DNA from: Kurthia populi
GTDB lineage: Bacteria > Bacillota > Bacilli > Bacillales_A > Planococcaceae
NCBI RefSeq assembly: GCF_042686175.1
Contig: NZ_JBHUOR010000008.1
Coordinates: 121,812 to 185,811, forward strand
Direction of reading: 5' to 3'
DNA length: 64,000 bases
Shown: positions 17,289 through 26,960 of the stretch, in pieces
How the letters are laid out: every line of letters starts with the position of its first letter
Position numbering within the stretch: position 1 is the stretch's first letter
Notes under the pieces: model-generated
Databases searched by the model: none
The model's input: the letters and a program-made list of their open reading frames with translations, nothing else
Told to the model about the DNA's origin: nothing
Program-made: the position numbers and the translations under genes

Positions 17289-18080
17289 TTATAATGAGTC
17301 GATTAATGGTTTTAATTTTGTTAAGGTATCAATTTCATATGTAGGTACGACAACATCGTTAGGTGCCTTATCCTCACGATTTATCCATACATTACGCATA
17401 TTGACGCGAGATGAGCCTAGAATATCTGTCATTAAATTATCTCCTACCATAATGCACTCTTCCGCATTACCTTCTGAAAATGTTAAGACATATTCAAAAA
17501 TAGAAGCATCTGGCTTTCCAATACCAAAATCTCCAGAAATAATAATTTTATCGAAATAAGGAACAAGCTCTGGTGTAATTTCTAATTTTTTATTTTGAAG
17601 ACTCGGTGCCCCATTTGTTAAAAGAATTAATTGATAGTCTTCTTTTAAACTATCTAACACCGCATATGTTTCATCATATACACATGGGCTTGCAATACGA
17701 TTCTCGACAAATTTTTCACCTAACTCATGTCCAAAAGCCGTATCATCAATACCATATTCTTTTAAGCCTGCTGTCCATGCATCCCTACGATATGTTGGCA
17801 CGATGGCTTTCATCTTTTGAAAATCCTCTGTCGGCTCATCGAAATGGCCCCATAAACCTTCAAATGGATTAATTCCGATTTGTACCGTATAATCGTATGT
17901 TTCATAGCCTTCATAAAGTGTACGTGCTGCACTGCGCACATAGTCTTCTAATTTCGCTCCATCAATTTGAGGATATTTTTGCGCTGCTTGTACACAAGTC
18001 TTCGCAAAGGCATCTGCAATACTTTTTTTATCCCATAAAAGCGTATCATCTAAATCAAAAATTACTGTTTTAATTGCCAC
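17289..18080 (-). CDS. HAD-family hydrolase
   Basis: 263-aa haloacid-dehalogenase-type phosphatase. Motif I FDLDDTLLWD (residues 8-17), motif II LLTNGAP, motif III lysine in GKPDASIF and motif IV VGDNLMTDILGS are all present, with a helical cap between motifs I and II. GTG start at 18080 with AAAGGAG 9 bases upstream. Substrate unknown; relatives include pyrimidine nucleotidases and phosphoglycolate-type phosphatases. It stands between serA and oppA but shares no transcript with serA. Confidence 0.85.
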   Translation of the reverse strand: MAIKTVIFDLDDTLLWDKKSIADAFAKTCVQAAQKYPQIDGAKLEDYVRSAARTLYEGYETYDYTVQIGINPFEGLWGHFDEPTEDFQKMKAIVPTYRRDAWTAGLKEYGIDDTAFGHELGEKFVENRIASPCVYDETYAVLDSLKEDYQLILLTNGAPSLQNKKLEITPELVPYFDKIIISGDFGIGKPDASIFEYVLTFSEGNAEECIMVGDNLMTDILGSSRVNMRNVWINREDKAPNDVVVPTYEIDTLTKLKPLIDSL

Positions 18081-18207
18081 TAAAGCCAGCTCCTTTAAGC
18101 ATTATGTATGTTTGTATCGTATCATAATTCTCCGCTTAAAAGTCTGAAATTTCAAAGAATAATAGAATCTCTGCATAACAAAGGAATAGATCATTATTGT
18201 TCGTAAC

Positions 18208-18243
18208 AAAAAAACAAGAGCTGCATTATGCAACTCTTGTTTC
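18208..18243 (-). terminator. Terminator after oppA (copy 1)
   Basis: Stem ACAAGAGCTGCA/TGCAACTCTTGT (one G-T pair) with minus-strand T7. Confidence 0.85.
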
Positions 18244-18250
18244 ATCTTCA

Positions 18251-19882
18251 TTATTTTTCTACTGAAACCCATTTTAAATCGATGAAGCCCATTAAGTTTG
18301 GTTCCATATTTTTCACATAATCTTTTTGTACATAGGTTGTTGTGTAGTAGTAAACAGGAATGACTGGGAATTGCTTCATCGCAATATCCTCTGCTTGTTG
18401 TAAATACTCTAAGCGTTTGTCTGTATCTGTTTCTTTTACAATTTTACCCATTAACTCTTTATATTCTGCATCTTCCCAGCCTGTATCGTTATTGCCGTTA
18501 TTTGCAGATGTAAACATTTCTAAGAATGTGTATGGGTCGTTAAAGTCAGCAATCCAACCTTGGCGACCAAGATCGTATTCTTTTGCACTTAATTTATCTA
18601 AGTACACTTGCCATTCTGAGTTATCGATTGATACATCGATACCTAGATTTTTGTGCCAGCCTTCTTGGATATATTGTGCAATCGCTGAATGTGCTTCAGA
18701 TGTGTTGATTGAAATACCAATTTTAATATCTTTTGCATCTTTAATACCTAATTCTTTCATTCCTTCAGCTAAAGCTTTTTTCGCACCTTCAATATCATTA
18801 TCTTTGAAGTATTCTTTTTCTTCATAGTTTTGAATTGCTGGTGGTACCATGCCTAGCGCTGGTTTTTGGTCTGCTTTTAATACGTTATCAATTAATCCTT
18901 GACGGTTGATTGATAATGCTAAGGCTTTACGGATATTCACATTTTCCATGTATTTCGCTGTTGTGTTCACTTTGTACCAGTATTCTGCTGCAAAGTCTTG
19001 TACTTGTAATGATTTATCTTTTTTGTAGCCTTCAATTGCATCAAGTGGAATCGCTTGGAAGTCACCACCAATGAAATCGATGTCACCACTTGTGAACATA
19101 CGATTTGCTGTTGCTTGTGATTCGATCATTTGGATATTTACGTTGTCTAATGATACGTTGTCTTTATCCCAGTAGCTATCGCTTTTAGCTAGAACAATTT
19201 TGTCATTATGCTTCCACTCTGAAAGCTCAAATGCACCATTTGTTACGAAGTCTTTACCTGCATCAGAGAACCATTTGTCATTCCCTTCAGCAACTTTATG
19301 ATTGATTGGCATATATGTGTAGAATGCTGTTAATTCTAAGAAATAAGGTGTTGGGTTTGTTAATGTTACTTTTAATGTTTTATCATCAACTACTTCGATG
19401 CCAACATCTTCAACTTTCCCTTTACCTTCATTGTAGTCTTGTGCACCTTTAATCGCATATAAGATTGAAGCGTACTCTGAAGCGTTTTTTGGATCTAATG
19501 CCCATTTCCACGCATAAGCAAAGTCTTCAGCAACAACTGCGTCACCATTTGACCATTTTGTATCACGTAATGTAAATGTATATGTAAGTTTATCGTCACT
19601 TACTTGTACATCTTCTGCTGCTGCATTTTCTGGCTTTCCGTCTTTACCAACGCGTGTTAAGCCTTCAAATACGTTTTTAATAACTGTTCCTGATGTTGCA
19701 TCTGTTGCCATCTGTGGATTTAATGATGGTGGCTCAGACATAATGGATACATTTAATTCTTGTGCTTTTTCTCCATTTTCTTTTGTACCAGAATCTTCTT
19801 TTGAATCGCCGCCGAAATTACATGCTGCTAAAATACTCATAACAAGTACTAACAATAATAAAGGTAATAAGCGTTTCTTCAT
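18251..19882 (-). CDS. oppA: Peptide ABC transporter substrate-binding lipoprotein OppA (copy 1)
   Basis: 543-aa extracellular peptide-binding lipoprotein. The signal peptide MKKRLLPLLLLVLVMSILAA ends in lipobox LAAC with the lipidated cysteine near residue 21. The mature part has the SBP_bac_5 layout (EPPSLNPQMATD, YTFTLRDTKWSNGDAV, AYAWKWALDP). It has its own leader with a promoter and CodY-like box, and terminators on both sides, so it is a monocistronic extra binding protein behind the oppBCDF copy 1 operon. It can be told from the other two copies by NFGGDSKEDSG after the cysteine. Confidence 0.92.
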   Translation of the reverse strand: MKKRLLPLLLLVLVMSILAACNFGGDSKEDSGTKENGEKAQELNVSIMSEPPSLNPQMATDATSGTVIKNVFEGLTRVGKDGKPENAAAEDVQVSDDKLTYTFTLRDTKWSNGDAVVAEDFAYAWKWALDPKNASEYASILYAIKGAQDYNEGKGKVEDVGIEVVDDKTLKVTLTNPTPYFLELTAFYTYMPINHKVAEGNDKWFSDAGKDFVTNGAFELSEWKHNDKIVLAKSDSYWDKDNVSLDNVNIQMIESQATANRMFTSGDIDFIGGDFQAIPLDAIEGYKKDKSLQVQDFAAEYWYKVNTTAKYMENVNIRKALALSINRQGLIDNVLKADQKPALGMVPPAIQNYEEKEYFKDNDIEGAKKALAEGMKELGIKDAKDIKIGISINTSEAHSAIAQYIQEGWHKNLGIDVSIDNSEWQVYLDKLSAKEYDLGRQGWIADFNDPYTFLEMFTSANNGNNDTGWEDAEYKELMGKIVKETDTDKRLEYLQQAEDIAMKQFPVIPVYYYTTTYVQKDYVKNMEPNLMGFIDLKWVSVEK

Positions 19883-19914
19883 GTTGTCATCCCCTTTGTT
19901 GTTAGAAAATAATT

Positions 19915-19929
19915 AATTTTCTAAAAAAT
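19915..19929 (-). promoter_or_regulatory. CodY-like box, oppA copy 1
   Basis: AATTTTCTAAAAAAT matches the CodY consensus AATTTTCWGAAAATT at 13 of 15 positions. It lies 33-47 bases before the start codon, just downstream of the predicted transcription start. Confidence 0.45.
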
Positions 19930-19944
19930 TATAACTCTAAAAGT

Positions 19945-19972
19945 ATTTTACCATAAATATCTATAATTTGAA
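19945..19972 (-). promoter_or_regulatory. Putative promoter of oppA copy 1
   Basis: Minus strand TTCAAA, 16-base spacer, TAAAAT. Both boxes deviate from consensus, but the position suits the CodY-like box and ribosome site. Confidence 0.4.
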
Positions 19973-20035
19973 TATGCTGATTTTCGATTCATTTATTCTC
20001 AGAACGAGAAGTGTCTATAGACTTATTTGTGCTAC

Positions 20036-20071
20036 ATAAAAAAATCAGCACGTGATAGGCACATGCTGACT
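20036..20071 (-). terminator. Terminator after oppF (copy 1)
   Basis: Ten-pair stem TCAGCATGTG/CACGTGCTGA with loop CCTAT and minus-strand T7. Separates oppBCDF copy 1 from oppA copy 1. Confidence 0.85.
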
Positions 20072-20082
20072 TCATTAAAAAA

Positions 20083-21000
20083 TTATTGTAGTTTAACTTT
20101 CTTGCCAGTATACCAACGACCAATTTGCTCATCTGTGGCATATACAAAATGTCCCTCGAACACTTCATGCACAGACAATTCTCCTTCAGGCTCTTCATCC
20201 TTATAAGGAATACGCTTACGCGTCGCCTCTGATAATGGATCAGGTAACGGAATTGCTGATAATAACGATTTCGTATAAGGATGCACTGGATAATTATAAA
20301 TATCTTCAGATGTTCCAATTTCAACAAGCTTACCACGATGCATTACTGCGATACGGTCTGAAATATATTTAACCATCGATAAATCATGTGCAATAAATAA
20401 ATACGTTAAATCACGCTCTTTTTGAAGTTGCTTTAATAAATTGACGACTTGTGCCTGAATCGATACATCCAGCGCAGAAATCGGTTCATCCGCAATAATA
20501 AACGATGGTTCAAGACTAAGCGCGCGTGCAATGCCAATACGTTGACGCTGACCACCTGAAAATTCATGCGCATAACGATTGGCATGCTCTCGGTTTAAGC
20601 CAACCGCCTCTAGTAGCATCCCTACACGCTCACGACGTTCTTTTTTATTTTTATACATCCCATGAATTTCAAAGCCTTCTGAAATGATTTCACCGGCAGT
20701 CATACGTGGATTAAGTGATGCGTATGGATCTTGGAAAATCATTTGCATTTCTTTATTAAAACTACGTAGCTCTTTTGACGACATTTTATCCTGTACATTG
20801 CGTCCATTAAATTTGATTTCACCGCCTGTAATATCATACAAACGAATGATTGAGCGTCCTGTTGTAGATTTACCAGAGCCTGATTCTCCTACAAGGCCAA
20901 GTGTTTCACCTTTATATACATCAAAACTAATACCATCAACTGCTTTAATGGTGCCAAAGTGCTGCTTCAAATCTTTTACTTCTAAAATCTTCTCCGCCAT
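20083..21000 (-). CDS. oppF: Oligopeptide ABC transporter ATPase OppF (copy 1)
   Basis: One of the two ATPases powering peptide import, 305 aa from the ATG at 21000. Walker A GESGSGKST, signature FSGGQRQRIGIARAL, Walker B FIIADEPISALD, and the C-terminal oligopeptide-transporter extension HPYTKSLLSAIPLPDP. The start is one base after the oppD stop, with GGGCGGTG upstream, so the in-frame ATG at 21042 inside oppD is rejected. Very similar to OppF copy 2 at 26060-26959. Confidence 0.93.
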   Translation of the reverse strand: MAEKILEVKDLKQHFGTIKAVDGISFDVYKGETLGLVGESGSGKSTTGRSIIRLYDITGGEIKFNGRNVQDKMSSKELRSFNKEMQMIFQDPYASLNPRMTAGEIISEGFEIHGMYKNKKERRERVGMLLEAVGLNREHANRYAHEFSGGQRQRIGIARALSLEPSFIIADEPISALDVSIQAQVVNLLKQLQKERDLTYLFIAHDLSMVKYISDRIAVMHRGKLVEIGTSEDIYNYPVHPYTKSLLSAIPLPDPLSEATRKRIPYKDEEPEGELSVHEVFEGHFVYATDEQIGRWYTGKKVKLQ

Positions 21001-21001
21001 A

Positions 21002-22081
21002 CTATTCACCGCCCTTTCCAAGTTCAATACTAGTTTCATCATTTTTTTCTAAATACCCTTCAATACGCTTACGCACCGCTTCTGGTACTGGTACATGAGG
21101 TGCGTCTGGATGAAGTAACCATGTTTTCGCAAAATGCGTCTCACTTACTTGGAACATTGGTGGCTGCTGCTCATAGTCAATCTGAAGAGCAAATTCATTT
21201 CGTGCCGCAAAAGCATCACCTGCTGGTGGATGAATTAGATCGGGTGGAGATCCCGGAATCGTACGTAATAATTCATCTGCATCATTATCAAGGTCTGGCA
21301 TAGAGCCAAGCAATCCCCAAGTATATGGATGCTTTGGATTGTAGAAAATTTCATTTGCGGTACCATATTCAACAATTTGTCCAGCATACATAACTGCTAC
21401 AGTATCGGCTACATTAGCAACAACACCAAGGTCATGGGTAATGAAAATAATCGACGTATCACTCGTACGTTGAATTTGCTTCATCAGTTCTAAAATTTGG
21501 GCTTGAATCGTTACATCAAGTGCCGTTGTTGGTTCATCTGCAATTAGAATTTTGGGTTCTGCTGCAAGCGCTATCGCGATTACTACACGCTGACGCATCC
21601 CACCTGAAAATTCATGTGGATATTGTTTAAAACGTTGTTCTGGAAATGGAATACCTACCTCATCTAATAATTCAATCGCACGTTTTTTTGCTTCTTCTTT
21701 TGTAGCTGCTTTTTTATGCTTCAAAATTACTTCCATGATTTGTTTTCCGACACGCATTGTTGGATTTAATGCTGTCATCGGATCTTGGAAAATCATTGCA
21801 ATATCATTCCCACGAATTTTCGTCATTTCCTTCTCTGTTGCCTTCACTAAATCCTTACCCTCAAATAAAATTTCACCTTCTGCATAGATTGCTGGTGGCT
21901 GTGGTATTAACTTCATAATCGCATTACTCGTCACTGATTTTCCTGAGCCCGATTCTCCTACGATTGCAAGAGTCTTCCCTTTTTCAAGTGAAAAATCAAC
22001 TCCGCGTACGGCTTGGACAAGGCCCGCATACGTTTTAAAATTAATCTTTAAATTCTTTACTTCTAAAATCGTTTCACCCAT
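21002..22081 (-). CDS. oppD: Oligopeptide ABC transporter ATPase OppD (copy 1)
   Basis: 359-aa ATPase beginning MGETILEVKNLKINFKTYAG. Walker A GESGSGKSV, signature FSGGMRQRVVIAIAL, Walker B ILIADEPTTALD, plus the C-terminal extension with HPYTWGLLGSMPDLD and PPAGDAFAARN. The GTG nine bases earlier is part of the ribosome site GAGGTGA. It is 11 bases downstream of oppC. Copy 2 at 26961-28040 has the same length. Confidence 0.93.
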   Translation of the reverse strand: MGETILEVKNLKINFKTYAGLVQAVRGVDFSLEKGKTLAIVGESGSGKSVTSNAIMKLIPQPPAIYAEGEILFEGKDLVKATEKEMTKIRGNDIAMIFQDPMTALNPTMRVGKQIMEVILKHKKAATKEEAKKRAIELLDEVGIPFPEQRFKQYPHEFSGGMRQRVVIAIALAAEPKILIADEPTTALDVTIQAQILELMKQIQRTSDTSIIFITHDLGVVANVADTVAVMYAGQIVEYGTANEIFYNPKHPYTWGLLGSMPDLDNDADELLRTIPGSPPDLIHPPAGDAFAARNEFALQIDYEQQPPMFQVSETHFAKTWLLHPDAPHVPVPEAVRKRIEGYLEKNDETSIELGKGGE

Positions 22082-22092
22082 TGTCGTCACCT

Positions 22093-23010
22093 CTATTTTC
22101 GTAGTTTAGGATCGAGCGCATCACGAAGACCATCGCCGACTGCATTAAATGCAAAGATTGTTATTGAAATTAAAATAGCTGGGAAAATTAAACGCCAAGG
22201 CGCTGTATCAATGGCATTATTACCATCTGATGCCATCGTCCCCCAAGAAGCCATTGGTTGTGGTACACCTAAGCCTAAAAAGCTTAAAAATGCTTCCGTA
22301 AAAATCGCACTTGGAATTGTTAATGTCATCGTTACCAAAATGGCCCCTAATGCATTCGGAATTAAATGTTTCGAAATAATATGCCCTGTCGAAGCTCCGA
22401 GTGTACGTGCCGCTAAAACATACTCTTGATTTTTTATTGATAATACTTCCCCACGCACAATACGAGCCATATTTACCCAACCTGTAATTGATAGCGCGAT
22501 AATGATTGGCACTAAACCTGGCTTTAACACAACTAATAAAATAATCACGACTAATAAATATGGAACCGCTGTTAATACATCGGCAATACGCATCATGATA
22601 TCATCGACACGACCGCCAATAAGTCCTGAAATAGAGCCCCATAAAACACCGATAATTAAATCAATGACAGCTGCTGTAATTCCGATAAATAATGAGATAC
22701 GCGCGCCAAACCACACACGTGTAAAAACATCCCGCCCAAGGTCATCTGTACCGAACCAGTTTTTTGCAGATGGTGGTCCATTATAGACACCTAGTTGCTG
22801 ACTATATGTGTACGGTGAAAATATTGGCACAAAAATTGCCATTAATGCAACAATCGCTAAAATAATAATGCCAATGATTGCAAGCTTATTATGACCAAAG
22901 CGCAGTCGCACTTCCTTCCAAAATGATACGGATTTTTCAGCAAGTTGGTCAGTTGCTGCATGGTTTCCGCCTACAACGGTGAATTTTTCTCTTGGAATTT
23001 GTTGTGTCAT
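22093..23010 (-). CDS. oppC: Oligopeptide ABC transporter permease OppC (copy 1)
   Basis: 305-aa inner permease subunit with about six membrane segments. An N-terminal cytoplasmic stretch is followed by WFGTDDLGRDVFTRVWFGARISL and the coupling-loop sequence ITGWVNMARIVRGEVLS. The C-terminus FNAVGDGLRDALDPKLRK is characteristic of OppC/DppC. Its start overlaps the oppB stop by four bases (ATGA). Confidence 0.93.
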   Translation of the reverse strand: MTQQIPREKFTVVGGNHAATDQLAEKSVSFWKEVRLRFGHNKLAIIGIIILAIVALMAIFVPIFSPYTYSQQLGVYNGPPSAKNWFGTDDLGRDVFTRVWFGARISLFIGITAAVIDLIIGVLWGSISGLIGGRVDDIMMRIADVLTAVPYLLVVIILLVVLKPGLVPIIIALSITGWVNMARIVRGEVLSIKNQEYVLAARTLGASTGHIISKHLIPNALGAILVTMTLTIPSAIFTEAFLSFLGLGVPQPMASWGTMASDGNNAIDTAPWRLIFPAILISITIFAFNAVGDGLRDALDPKLRK

Positions 23011-23939
23011 GCTTTTTTGCCTCCTTTGAGCTTGATACGTGGGTCAATAAAGCCGTATAAAATATCAACTAATAATACTGCTAAGAGTAAAATAATCGAA
23101 TAGAATACGGTCGTCCCCATAATAACGGTATAATCACGGTTTGTAATACTCGTTACGAAATACTTACCAAGCCCTGGGATAGCAAAAATTTGTTCAACGA
23201 TGAAACTACCTGTAATAACCCCCGCGAATAATGGCGCTAAATACGTGACAACGGGTAGTAATGCATTACGTAATGAGTGCTTAAATAATACGCCCCATTT
23301 TGACAAACCTTTTGAACGTGCCATCTTCACATACTCACTATTGTTTTGCTCAAGCATCGATGAACGAACAAGTTTCGCGATAAAGCCCATATGTGTAACG
23401 GCTATCGCTGTTGCAGGTAAAATACTGTAAATAAACCCGTTCCAACCACTGATCGGGAAGAGCTGTAATTTGAGGCCGAGGAAATATTGCAAGAGTCCAG
23501 CCAAGATAAAGGATGGTACAGATATGCCGAGCACAGCAATGGTGGTGACAACATAGTCTACACCCCGATTATGATAGAGCGCCGCAACGGATCCAAAAAG
23601 CACACCGAGCCCGACAGCAAGTATCATTGCTTCAATCCCAAGTGTTAATGAAATTGGGAAACTTTCCGCAATCATATCGTTTGTTGAGCGCCCTTTATAT
23701 TTCATTGATTCACCAAAATCTAATTGTGCTGTTGATACTAAATAATCCTTATATTGAATATACCAGGGATTATCGAGACCATACTCAGCATTTAATTGCG
23801 CTTCAATTTCTGGTGGGAAGCTTTTCTCGGATGCAAATGGACTACCAGGAGCTAAACGCATGAGGAAGAATGTAATTGTAATAATGAGAAACAGCGCGAT
23901 AAATATATACACAAACCGTTTCATAATATACTTAAGCAT
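23007..23939 (-). CDS. oppB: Oligopeptide ABC transporter permease OppB (copy 1)
   Basis: 310-aa permease beginning MLKYIMKRFVYIFIALFLII, with the RLAPGSPFASEK periplasm-facing loop and coupling-loop region HMGFIAKLVRSSMLEQNNSEYVKMARSKGLS. GGAGGG precedes the ATG. It lies 192 bases after oppA copy 2, with a terminator-like hairpin between them, so its expression may be lower than that of oppA. Confidence 0.93.
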   Translation of the reverse strand: MLKYIMKRFVYIFIALFLIITITFFLMRLAPGSPFASEKSFPPEIEAQLNAEYGLDNPWYIQYKDYLVSTAQLDFGESMKYKGRSTNDMIAESFPISLTLGIEAMILAVGLGVLFGSVAALYHNRGVDYVVTTIAVLGISVPSFILAGLLQYFLGLKLQLFPISGWNGFIYSILPATAIAVTHMGFIAKLVRSSMLEQNNSEYVKMARSKGLSKWGVLFKHSLRNALLPVVTYLAPLFAGVITGSFIVEQIFAIPGLGKYFVTSITNRDYTVIMGTTVFYSIILLLAVLLVDILYGFIDPRIKLKGGKKA

Positions 23940-23964
23940 AAAAACCCTCCATTCTGTTTTACGT

Positions 23965-23987
23965 CAGTCATTTTATTTAAATGACTG
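23965..23987. repeat. Perfect inverted repeat upstream of oppB copy 1
   Basis: CAGTCATTT (23965-23973) and AAATGACTG (23979-23987) around TATTT, about 25 bases before the oppB start. No T run follows on the minus strand, so it is more likely an RNA-stability or binding element than a terminator. Confidence 0.5.
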
Positions 23988-24065
23988 GTTCCCGTTGACT
24001 GATACGACACTACTTCGACAATCTATACCACAAACCCATAAATTTCATGTCTAATTTCACAATAA

Positions 24066-24103
24066 CAAAAGCTGTTCATAATCAATGATTATAAACAGCT
24101 TTG
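24066..24103 (-). terminator. Terminator or attenuator between oppA copy 2 and oppB copy 1
   Basis: Stem AAAGCTGTTTATAATC/GATTATGAACAGCTTT on the minus strand with a short run of T interrupted by G. Likely lets only part of the oppA transcripts continue into oppBCDF. Confidence 0.7.
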
Positions 24104-24131
24104 TCAGTGTGATTATGTGTTACTCATAATC

Positions 24132-25775
24132 TTATTTTTCGATATCTACATCTTTCAAGTTTACGTTACCAAGTTTATCTGGTCCCATGTTCTTCACATA
24201 GTCTTGAGCTACGTATTCATTAGAATAGAAGTAAATTGGAATAACGGGCATTTCATCCATTAGGATTTTTTGACCGTCTTTTAAGAATTCTGTACGTTTT
24301 GCTTCATCTGTTTCTTTCACAGCTTTAGCCATTAACTCTTTGTATTCTTTATTTTCCCAGCCAGTATCATTGTTACCATTCTTAGCTGTATCATAACGCT
24401 CTAAGAATGTGTAAGCATCGTTGTAGTCAGCAATCCAACCCATACGAGCTACTTGGTAATCAAGAGCAGATACTTTATCTAAGAATACTTGCCACTCAGC
24501 ATTATCGATTGTTGTTTCGATACCTAGGTTTTTCTTCCAACCTTCTTGAATAAACTGTGCTACTGCAGCATGTGCTTCAGAAGTGTTGATTGAAATACCA
24601 ATTTTTAAATCGGACGCATCTTTAAGACCTAGCTCTTTAAGACCTTTTTCAAGGTATTTTTTCGCTTCGTCTGTATTGTTACCTTCAAATAAGTTGTTGT
24701 CATTTTCGTAGCCTTCGATTGCTACAGGGACATCAGCTAACGCTGGTGTTTGACCACCTTTTAATACATTTTTTATTAAGCCTTCACGATCGATTGACAT
24801 CGCTAATGCTTTACGGATGTTAACATTTTTCGTTGGACCTTCTTTAGTGTTTAATTTGTATTCATAAACAGCCGCATAAGGTTCAGATTTTAAGATACCT
24901 TTGTCTTTGTATGTGTTCATTTTGTCTAAAGATACCACATTATATGGAGCACCTAAATAATCTAAGTTACCGCTATCGAATTCACGGTTAGCAGTTGCTT
25001 CAGATTCAATCATTTTTACGTTTACTGTAGATAGAGCTACATTGTCTTTATCCCAGTAATCTTTGTTTTTCTTCATTGTGATTGAATCATTGTGTTTCCA
25101 TTCGTCTAATGTGAATGGACCATTTGTTACATACGTATCGCCTGCTTCAGCAAACCAGTTATCATTTTCAGAAACTACTTTTTCATTTACTGGCATATAC
25201 GTATAGAACGCTGTTAATTCTAAGAAGTATGGTGTTGGATTTTCTAGTGTTACTTCTAATGTTTTATCATCTACAACTTTAATACCTAAATCTTCAACTT
25301 TCCCTTTACCTTCATTGTAAGCTTGAGCGCCTTTAATTGGGTATAGGATTGAAGCATACTCCGATGCATTTTTTGCATCTAATGCCCATTTCCAAGCATA
25401 AGCGAAGTCGCCTGCTACTACTGGGTCGCCATTTGTCCATTTTGCATCACGAAGTGTGAATGTATACGTTAATTTATCATCGCTAACTTTCACATCTTCC
25501 GCTGCTGCGTTTTGAACCTTTCCATCGCTATCCACACGCGTTAAACCTTCAAAAACATTTTTTACGATGGCACCAGAAGTGCTATCTGTTGCTTTTTGTG
25601 GATTTAATGACGGTGGTTCTGAAGTAATTGATAAGTTCAATGTTTTGTCAGCTGATTTGTCGCCGCCAGATGATTTATCGCCATCTGACTTATCATCGCT
25701 GCCGCCAAAGCCACAAGCTGCTAGGACAAGCATTAATGCTGCTAATAAAGCAAGTAATGAGAACTTTTTCTTCAT
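24132..25775 (-). CDS. oppA: Peptide ABC transporter substrate-binding lipoprotein OppA (copy 2)
   Basis: 547-aa lipoprotein: signal MKKKFSLLALLAALMLVL, lipobox LAAC, then a Gly/Ser/Asp/Lys-rich linker (FGGSDDKSDGDK) longer than in the other copies. The SBP_bac_5 body is readily aligned with copies 1 and 3 (ITSEPPSLNPQKATDSTSG, RDAKWTNGDPV). It leads the second oppA-oppBCDF block. Two CodY-like boxes lie in its leader. Confidence 0.92.
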   Translation of the reverse strand: MKKKFSLLALLAALMLVLAACGFGGSDDKSDGDKSSGGDKSADKTLNLSITSEPPSLNPQKATDSTSGAIVKNVFEGLTRVDSDGKVQNAAAEDVKVSDDKLTYTFTLRDAKWTNGDPVVAGDFAYAWKWALDAKNASEYASILYPIKGAQAYNEGKGKVEDLGIKVVDDKTLEVTLENPTPYFLELTAFYTYMPVNEKVVSENDNWFAEAGDTYVTNGPFTLDEWKHNDSITMKKNKDYWDKDNVALSTVNVKMIESEATANREFDSGNLDYLGAPYNVVSLDKMNTYKDKGILKSEPYAAVYEYKLNTKEGPTKNVNIRKALAMSIDREGLIKNVLKGGQTPALADVPVAIEGYENDNNLFEGNNTDEAKKYLEKGLKELGLKDASDLKIGISINTSEAHAAVAQFIQEGWKKNLGIETTIDNAEWQVFLDKVSALDYQVARMGWIADYNDAYTFLERYDTAKNGNNDTGWENKEYKELMAKAVKETDEAKRTEFLKDGQKILMDEMPVIPIYFYSNEYVAQDYVKNMGPDKLGNVNLKDVDIEK

Positions 25776-25851
25776 TGTTATCCCCCTTGTCTATTCGACA
25801 CATTTTTTCCGTTACCACCCGAATCAGTAACTACTTATACTATACCAAAAT

Positions 25852-25893
25852 CTTTTTCAGAAAAAAACAAATATATTAATTTTTCCGAAAATT
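25852..25893 (-). promoter_or_regulatory. Pair of CodY-like boxes, oppA copy 2
   Basis: Box 25879-25893 (ATTTTTCCGAAAATT on the plus strand) matches the CodY consensus at 13 of 15. Box 25852-25866 has the perfect 11-base core TTTTCAGAAAA but mismatched ends. They lie 77-118 bases before the start codon, around the expected promoter. Confidence 0.45.
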
Positions 25894-25985
25894 ATCTTAT
25901 TTAAACTTACTTATGCTCTTCTGACCATTTTAAAGTTATTTAAGAATATTATAACTTTCGTAATAATTATGCAAAAAAGCGTATT

Positions 25986-26022
25986 AAAAAAGCGCTTCAA
26001 CAACTGTTGAAACGCTTCTTTT
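25986..26022 (-). terminator. Terminator after oppF (copy 2)
   Basis: Stem AGCGTTTCAACA/TGTTGAAGCGCT on the minus strand with T6. Confidence 0.85.
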
Positions 26023-26059
26023 GACTATTAAATGAATACATTATTTTCTAGTAAAAAAA

Positions 26060-26959
26060 TTAATGTTTATACCATTGTTTTACTTGATCATCTGTACCGT
26101 ATACAAAGTGTCCTGGGAATACTTCATGACTTTTCGCATCGTCTCCTACTTCTTCGTGTTCATATGGAATACGTGTACGAGTTGCTTCTGAAATTGGATC
26201 TGGTAATGGGATTGCTGATAGTAACGATTTCGTATAAGGATGAACCGGATAATTGTAAATATCATCCGCAGTTCCTAATTCGACAATTTGACCGCGACGC
26301 ATTACCGCAATACGATCCGAAATATATTTAACCATTGATAAATCATGAGCAATAAATAAATATGTTAAGCCACGCTCTTTTTGCAGTTGACGTAGTAAGT
26401 TTACTACTTGTGCCTGAATCGATACATCAAGCGCCGAGATTGGTTCATCCGCAATAATAAATGATGGGTCTAAGCTTAGTGCACGTGCAATACCGATACG
26501 TTGACGTTGACCACCTGAAAATTCATGTGCATAACGATTCGCATGCTCTCGGTTTAAACCTACTGATTCGAGTAATGTACCGATCTTTTCTTTACGTTCT
26601 TTTTTATTCTTATACATACCATGAATATCAAAGCCTTCAGAAATGATTTCACCAGCTGTCATACGAGGGTTAAGTGATGCATATGGATCTTGGAAAATCA
26701 TTTGCATATCTTTATTAAATTGTTTTAATTCTTTTGCTGATTTTTTTCCGTGAATATCTTTCCCTTGGAATATAATCTCCCCGTCTGTAATATCGTACAG
26801 ACGAATAATTGAACGACCCGTTGTTGATTTACCACAGCCAGACTCACCTACAAGTCCAAGTGTTTCACCTTCATAAACATCGAAACTGATACCATCTACG
26901 GCCTTGATTGAACCAAAATGCTGTTTTAAATTTTTTACTTCTAAAATTTTTTCAGGCAT
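26060..26959 (-). CDS. oppF: Oligopeptide ABC transporter ATPase OppF (copy 2)
   Basis: 299-aa ATPase beginning MPEKILEVKNLKQHFGSIKA. Walker A reads GESGCGKST (cysteine where copy 1 has serine), signature FSGGQRQRIGIARAL, Walker B FIIADEPISALD. The start is one base after the oppD stop, so the longer frame overlapping oppD is rejected. It ends about six residues earlier than copy 1 and lacks that copy's GKKVKLQ tail. Confidence 0.93.
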   Translation of the reverse strand: MPEKILEVKNLKQHFGSIKAVDGISFDVYEGETLGLVGESGCGKSTTGRSIIRLYDITDGEIIFQGKDIHGKKSAKELKQFNKDMQMIFQDPYASLNPRMTAGEIISEGFDIHGMYKNKKERKEKIGTLLESVGLNREHANRYAHEFSGGQRQRIGIARALSLDPSFIIADEPISALDVSIQAQVVNLLRQLQKERGLTYLFIAHDLSMVKYISDRIAVMRRGQIVELGTADDIYNYPVHPYTKSLLSAIPLPDPISEATRTRIPYEHEEVGDDAKSHEVFPGHFVYGTDDQVKQWYKH

Positions 26960-26960
26960 T